From NCBI GenBank assembly GCA_937898095.1, contig CALDKR010000133.1, forward strand, positions 1 to 10,148: 10,148 bases of DNA, in the 5' to 3' direction. Shown here in pieces: positions 6,217 to 10,148 of the stretch. The notes beneath the pieces are model-generated. The model was not told the origin of the DNA. It saw nothing but the letters and a program-made list of their open reading frames with translations, and did no database searches. The stretch comes from an uncultured Rhodoluna sp. Its GTDB lineage: Bacteria > Actinomycetota > Actinomycetes > Actinomycetales > Microbacteriaceae. Both the position numbers and the translations under genes were made by a program. Each line of letters starts with the position of its first letter. Positions within the stretch are counted from its first letter, which is position 1.

Positions 6217-7579
6217 CTAGTTCGGCCTCTCTCTGCTTGTTTGCAAGAACTTCACCAACGAGCGTAAGCGAGCCTGTTATGAGCACAGCACCATTTTTGG
6301 TGTTTTTCACCAAACTCTTAGCTTGCTCGATTGCACTCAAAACATTTGGCTGAACTGAAACTTTTGCAGACCCGACTTTGTCCTGAATTTCTTCAGCCAG
6401 CGCACCAGCAGGCTTAGCGCGATCAGATGCCGACTGGGTGACAACAAAGTGTGAAACTGCGCCTTTGAGTTCTTCGATGAATGCGCTTGAATCTTTTTCT
6501 TCGACCATTGAAACCACAGCAGCGAGCTCAGGTGAGCCAAAATTCTTTGCCAACGTTTGAGCAACCGCCTTTGCGCCATGAGGATTGTGCGCACCGTCAA
6601 GAATCACCAAAGGATCAACGTCGATGACCTGCAGTCGGCCGGGTGAGGCGACATCGGCCATGGCCACTCGCACAACGTCGTCAAGCAATCGCTGCTGGCC
6701 ACCGCCCAAAAAGGCTTCAACTGCAGCTAGCGCAAGTGCCGCGTTTTCAGCTTGAAAATCACCGTGCAATGGCAGCTGCAAATCTGAATATTCCGAAGTC
6801 AAAGACCTGACCGAGAGTTGCTGGCCAATCTTGGTTGGTGTCGAATAGAGAACTTCAAAATCATCGCCAGCGAAGTGAATTTCGACACCGAGCTCTGCAG
6901 ACTTTTTGCGAAGCACTGCCTCTGCCTCTGGCAATTGAGCTGCGCTAACCACAATCGAGCCCGGCTTGATGATGCCCGATTTGGTCTGAGCAATCTCGGT
7001 TATGTTCGAGCCGATGCGGTTGGTGTGGTCGAGTGCAATCGGCGCAAAGACAGCCACATCGCCATCAGCAACGTTGGTTGAATCCCACTCGCCGCCCATG
7101 CCAACTTCGAGCACCAAAACGTCAATCGGGGCATCGGCAAAAATTGCGAATCCGAGCACCGCAAGTGCCTCGAAGAATGTGAGCTTGGTTTCACCCTCGG
7201 CCTCGAGCTGGGCATCAACTAGATCAAGCACTGGCTCGATCTCATTCCAAATCTCAACCAGAATCTCATTTGACACCGGTTCACCGTCGATAGAAATTCG
7301 CTCATTGAAAGTGACCAGGTGTGGGCTAGTGAATCGCCCGGTGCGCAACCCGGTTTCACGCAGCAAGCGCTCAATCAAGCGTGCTGTGCTGGTTTTGCCA
7401 TTGGTGCCGGTGATGTGAATAACGCGATAGGCAGCTTGTGGGTCACCTAGCAGGTCGACTGCGCGACGAGTTGGCTCGAGCCTTGGGCGCGGCTTGTTCT
7501 CGGGGTTGCGCGCGAGCAGCGCCTTTTCAACTAGCGCGGCTTGTTCGACCCAGTGTCTTTCGGTGTTGCCAGAACTCAA
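6209..7579 (-). CDS. folC: Folylpolyglutamate / dihydrofolate synthase
   Basis: ATP-dependent Mur-ligase-like enzyme that adds glutamate to folates (and, in bifunctional forms, to dihydropteroate). The 456-residue length is normal. Motifs in order: P-loop ITGTNGKTST (56-65), TSPHLVTFNERI (84-95), LEVGMGGEWDSTNV (157-170), DHTNRIG (184-190), the TKSGIIKPG segment with the conserved Lys200, LHGDFQAENAALA (271-283), and LDGAHNPHGA (327-336) of the C-terminal domain. GGEWDSTN replaces the commoner GGRLDATN, which does not look disabling. The start is TTG at 7579-7577, which overlaps the ileS stop (TTGA); only a weak GGTGG lies upstream, so initiation probably depends on ribosomes finishing ileS. 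No in-frame ATG lies closer to the conserved region. Whether it is mono- or bifunctional cannot be told from sequence. Confidence 0.96.
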   Translation of the reverse strand: MSSGNTERHWVEQAALVEKALLARNPENKPRPRLEPTRRAVDLLGDPQAAYRVIHITGTNGKTSTARLIERLLRETGLRTGRFTSPHLVTFNERISIDGEPVSNEILVEIWNEIEPVLDLVDAQLEAEGETKLTFFEALAVLGFAIFADAPIDVLVLEVGMGGEWDSTNVADGDVAVFAPIALDHTNRIGSNITEIAQTKSGIIKPGSIVVSAAQLPEAEAVLRKKSAELGVEIHFAGDDFEVLYSTPTKIGQQLSVRSLTSEYSDLQLPLHGDFQAENAALALAAVEAFLGGGQQRLLDDVVRVAMADVASPGRLQVIDVDPLVILDGAHNPHGAKAVAQTLAKNFGSPELAAVVSMVEEKDSSAFIEELKGAVSHFVVTQSASDRAKPAGALAEEIQDKVGSAKVSVQPNVLSAIEQAKSLVKNTKNGAVLITGSLTLVGEVLANKQREAELDG

Positions 7580-10148
7580 AGCTTGGCCACCGCAACTGCA
7601 ACAAGTTGGTTGTCTCCGACTGAAACCGCGTTATCAAGGTCAGTGGATTCAACCAGATCAAGCTCGATGGTTAACGTTTCAGACTTGACCAGTTCGGCGT
7701 GAGTTGTGACGTCAGCAAGAACTGCGGCGTCGGCTGAAATGGCCAGGCGAATACGGTCGCTCACGTCAAGGTCGGCGTCTTTTCGGGCTTGCTGCACTGC
7801 TCGAATCACGTCGCGAGCCAGGCCTTCAGCTGCAAGCTCAGCAGTGACCGAACCGTCAAGCAGCAAGAAACCCCCAGATGGCAAAATGCCAATCAGATTC
7901 GCTTGGCTTGCCTGCTCAGCTTCACCGGCCAGATTTGCAACCAAATCGATCTCGTATTCACCATCAACTAGTTCGATGCCGCCAGCTACGACTACACCAT
8001 CAACCTCTGACCAATCGCCAGCCTTGGCTGCCTGAATAACTGACTGAACGTTTTTTCCAATGCGCGGTCCAGCAGCTCGTGAATTCACAGTTAGGCGCTT
8101 GATCACGCCGAACTCACTGGTTGAGTCGAGTGACAGCTCAACCAAATCAACTGACTTCACATTGAGCTCTTCGGCAACGATTGAAGCAAATTCACTGAGT
8201 GATTGTGCATTTTTGGTGACAACGGTCAACTTCGAAAGTGGCAAGCGAACTCGGAGTGAGTTTGCTTTGCGCAGGCTAGACGCAACTGAACTTACGGTTC
8301 TCACGAGATCCATTGCCTCGACCAATGAAGCCTCGTGTGGCAATTCACTTGCGTCTGGATAGCTTTGAAGGTGAACGCTTCGGCCGCCGGTCAGACCGCG
8401 CCAAATTTCCTCGGTCACCATCGGCAAGAGCGGAGCGGCCACTCGAGTGACGGTCTCTAGCACCGTATAGAGCGTGTCGAATGCCTCAGCCGAGCCCTCC
8501 CAGAAGCGGTCGCGCGAACGACGGACATACCAGTTTGTAAGCACGTCGGCGAAATCACGCAGCAAACCGGCTGCCGAATAAGAGTCGTAGCCATTCATCG
8601 CAGACTCAACTGAAACCACTAGGTCGTGAGTTTTTGAGAGCAAGTAGCGATCGAGCACATCGGTCGATGAAACTGAGCGCTTGGCTTCATAACCAGAGGC
8701 GTTGGCGTAAAGACTGAAGAAGTAATAGGTGTTCCACAGCGGCAATAGCACCTGACGAACACCTTCGCGGATGCCCTGTTCAGTGACGATTAGGTTGCCG
8801 CCGCGAAGAATTGGGCTCGAAAGCAAGAACCAGCGCATTGCGTCGGCGCCATCTCGATCGAAGACCTCGTTGACGTCAGGATAGTTGCGCAGTGACTTTG
8901 ACATCTTTTGGCCGTCGTTGCCAAGAATGATGCCGTGTGAAATGGCCGACTTGAATGCTGGGCGGTCAAATAGTGCCGTTGAAAGCACGTGCAGCGTATA
9001 GAACCAGCCGCGAGTTTGACCGACATATTCAACGATGTAGTCAGCGGGACTGTGACTCTCGAACCATTCGCGGTTCTCGAATGGATAGTGCACCTGAGCA
9101 AACGGCATTGAGCCTGACTCGAACCAGCAGTCAAGAACCTCAGGCACACGACGCATGGTCGATTTGCCAGTCGGGTCATCTGGGTTTGGTCGAGTCAATT
9201 CATCGATGACTGGACGGTGAAAATCTGCTGGACGAACGCCAAAATCAGCCTCAATTTCGTCCAGAGATCCATAGACATCGATGCGCGGATAGTTCGGGTC
9301 GTCTGACTTCCAGACCGGAATCGGGGCACCCCAGAAGCGATTGCGGCTAATCGCCCAATCGCGAACGTTTTCGAGCCATTTTCCAAATGAACCGTCTTTG
9401 GTGTGCTCAGGAATCCAGTTGATGTCTTGGTTTAGCTCAAGCATGCGGTCTTTGAGCTTTGTGGTTTCGACAAACCATGACGAAACTGCCTTATAGATCA
9501 GCGGGTTCTTGCAGCGATAGCAGTGCGGATAAGAGTGCTCATAAGACGCCTGGCGAAGCACGCGGCCGGCGGCCTTTAGATGTTGAGAAATTGGCTTGTT
9601 GGCATCAAAAACATGCTGACCGGCGAATTCTTCAATGAGCGAGTTGTATTGACCGCGCTCATTGATTGACACGTAGGTCGGAATTCCGGCTGCATTACAA
9701 ACTCGCTGGTCGTCTTCACCATAGGCAGGTGCCTGGTGAACGATTCCGGTTCCGTCGCCATCGGTGACATACGAGTCGACTAGAACCTGCCAGGCATTTG
9801 CCGTCTCGAACTTGGTTTGGTCTGCGTAGTAGTCAAATAGGCGCTCATAGCGCAAGCCATCAAGCTCAGCGCCAGCAACGGTCTCGGCGATGGCCTCGAG
9901 TGCAGAATCAGCGTCGGCATAGCCAAGGTCTTTTGCATAGGCACCAACCTGCGACTTGGCCAAAACAAATTTCGAACCGGCTGGCGAACCATCGGCGGCA
10001 CCATTCGGCCCGGCGACAACAACCGCATATTCAATTTCAGGGCCTACCGCGAGCGCGAAGTTCGTCGGCAGCGTCCACGGGGTGGTCGTCCAGGCGAGAA
10101 GCTTGGCTCCCGCGAGCGCGCCATCCGTGATTTTGAAAGTAACTGTGA
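7576..10148 (-). CDS. ileS: Isoleucyl-tRNA synthetase (type 2), 5' end missing
   Basis: Charges tRNA-Ile with isoleucine and edits misactivated valine. The frame is open to the right edge; 856 residues are visible (first full codon at 10146), so about the first 200, including the HIGH motif, lie outside. Seen in order: the editing-domain motif WTTTPWTLPTN (19-29), GTGIVHQAPAYGEDD (132-146) with the editing-site aspartates, a CYRC zinc-type pair (C209/C212), WAISRNRFWGAPIPVW (264-279), DCWFESGSMPFAQ (339-351), and KMSKS (414-418) followed by LRNYPDV, then the anticodon-binding region and a DUF5915-like C-terminal domain. The LRNYPD context and the absence of the C-terminal cysteine cluster of E. 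coli-type enzymes place it in the eukaryote-like class. A TTG at 9963 is internal, not the start. The stop overlaps the folC start. Confidence 0.97.
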   Translation of the reverse strand, partial: TVTFKITDGALAGAKLLAWTTTPWTLPTNFALAVGPEIEYAVVVAGPNGAADGSPAGSKFVLAKSQVGAYAKDLGYADADSALEAIAETVAGAELDGLRYERLFDYYADQTKFETANAWQVLVDSYVTDGDGTGIVHQAPAYGEDDQRVCNAAGIPTYVSINERGQYNSLIEEFAGQHVFDANKPISQHLKAAGRVLRQASYEHSYPHCYRCKNPLIYKAVSSWFVETTKLKDRMLELNQDINWIPEHTKDGSFGKWLENVRDWAISRNRFWGAPIPVWKSDDPNYPRIDVYGSLDEIEADFGVRPADFHRPVIDELTRPNPDDPTGKSTMRRVPEVLDCWFESGSMPFAQVHYPFENREWFESHSPADYIVEYVGQTRGWFYTLHVLSTALFDRPAFKSAISHGIILGNDGQKMSKSLRNYPDVNEVFDRDGADAMRWFLLSSPILRGGNLIVTEQGIREGVRQVLLPLWNTYYFFSLYANASGYEAKRSVSSTDVLDRYLLSKTHDLVVSVESAMNGYDSYSAAGLLRDFADVLTNWYVRRSRDRFWEGSAEAFDTLYTVLETVTRVAAPLLPMVTEEIWRGLTGGRSVHLQSYPDASELPHEASLVEAMDLVRTVSSVASSLRKANSLRVRLPLSKLTVVTKNAQSLSEFASIVAEELNVKSVDLVELSLDSTSEFGVIKRLTVNSRAAGPRIGKNVQSVIQAAKAGDWSEVDGVVVAGGIELVDGEYEIDLVANLAGEAEQASQANLIGILPSGGFLLLDGSVTAELAAEGLARDVIRAVQQARKDADLDVSDRIRLAISADAAVLADVTTHAELVKSETLTIELDLVESTDLDNAVSVGDNQLVAVAVAKL

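Noticed and set aside
9780..10130. Overlapping open frames on both strands at the right end
   Set aside because: They are shadows of the ileS frame, which continues in phase to the window edge with clear family motifs.
10041..10148. The right end looked richer in G+C than the rest, raising the idea of a chimeric join
   Set aside because: The frame reads straight through the conserved IleRS editing motif, and other parts of ileS (for example 9841-9900) have similar composition.

Overview
The window is an ordinary, gene-dense piece of a chromosome from a high-GC Gram-positive lineage (Actinobacteria), most likely family Microbacteriaceae. By eye its base composition is only a little above 50% G+C. 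That would fit the small-genome freshwater members of that family (Rhodoluna/Aquiluna-like), but the assignment is an inference from gene order, protein style and composition, not from a search. Apart from one gene, everything is on the minus strand. The left end is artificial: bases 1-13 are an exact copy of the Illumina adapter end, so the window probably starts at a contig edge. Both outer genes are cut off.

Read in the direction of transcription (from high to low coordinates), the first block is ileS (5' end missing) - folC - a DUF4233 membrane protein - ndk, 7576-10148 down to 5357. These four genes are joined by overlapping stop and start codons (TTGA, ATGGCTAA, TAATG), so they are almost certainly one transcript with coupled translation. 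The products are isoleucyl-tRNA synthetase (eukaryote-like type 2), folylpolyglutamate/dihydrofolate synthase, a four-helix membrane protein of unknown role, and nucleoside diphosphate kinase. A single plus-strand gene for a VKOR-family membrane disulfide-forming enzyme (4716-5339) meets ndk tail to tail, with 17 bases between the stops, and diverges from rne.

The second block is rne (RNase E/G with long disordered tails), then rplU and rpmA (ribosomal proteins L21 and L27), then obgE (ribosome-associated GTPase, 3' end missing). A well-formed promoter (TTGACC-17-TAGACT) sits directly after rne and drives rplU-rpmA. A textbook intrinsic terminator lies between rpmA and obgE, probably setting a lower level of obgE expression. 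The block ties together RNA decay, 50S subunit proteins and a 50S assembly GTPase.

The gene order (ileS/valS - folC - DUF4233 - ndk - rne - rplU - rpmA - obgE) is a conserved actinobacterial housekeeping neighbourhood. I see no insertion sequence, phage gene, CRISPR array, toxin-antitoxin pair, defence gene or RNA gene, and no convincing new system. The points worth a second look are the adapter remnant, the regulatory signals around rplU-rpmA-obgE, the likely leaderless start of the VKOR gene, a palindrome and a gene-like stretch upstream of rne, and the paired palindromes at the convergent gene ends.
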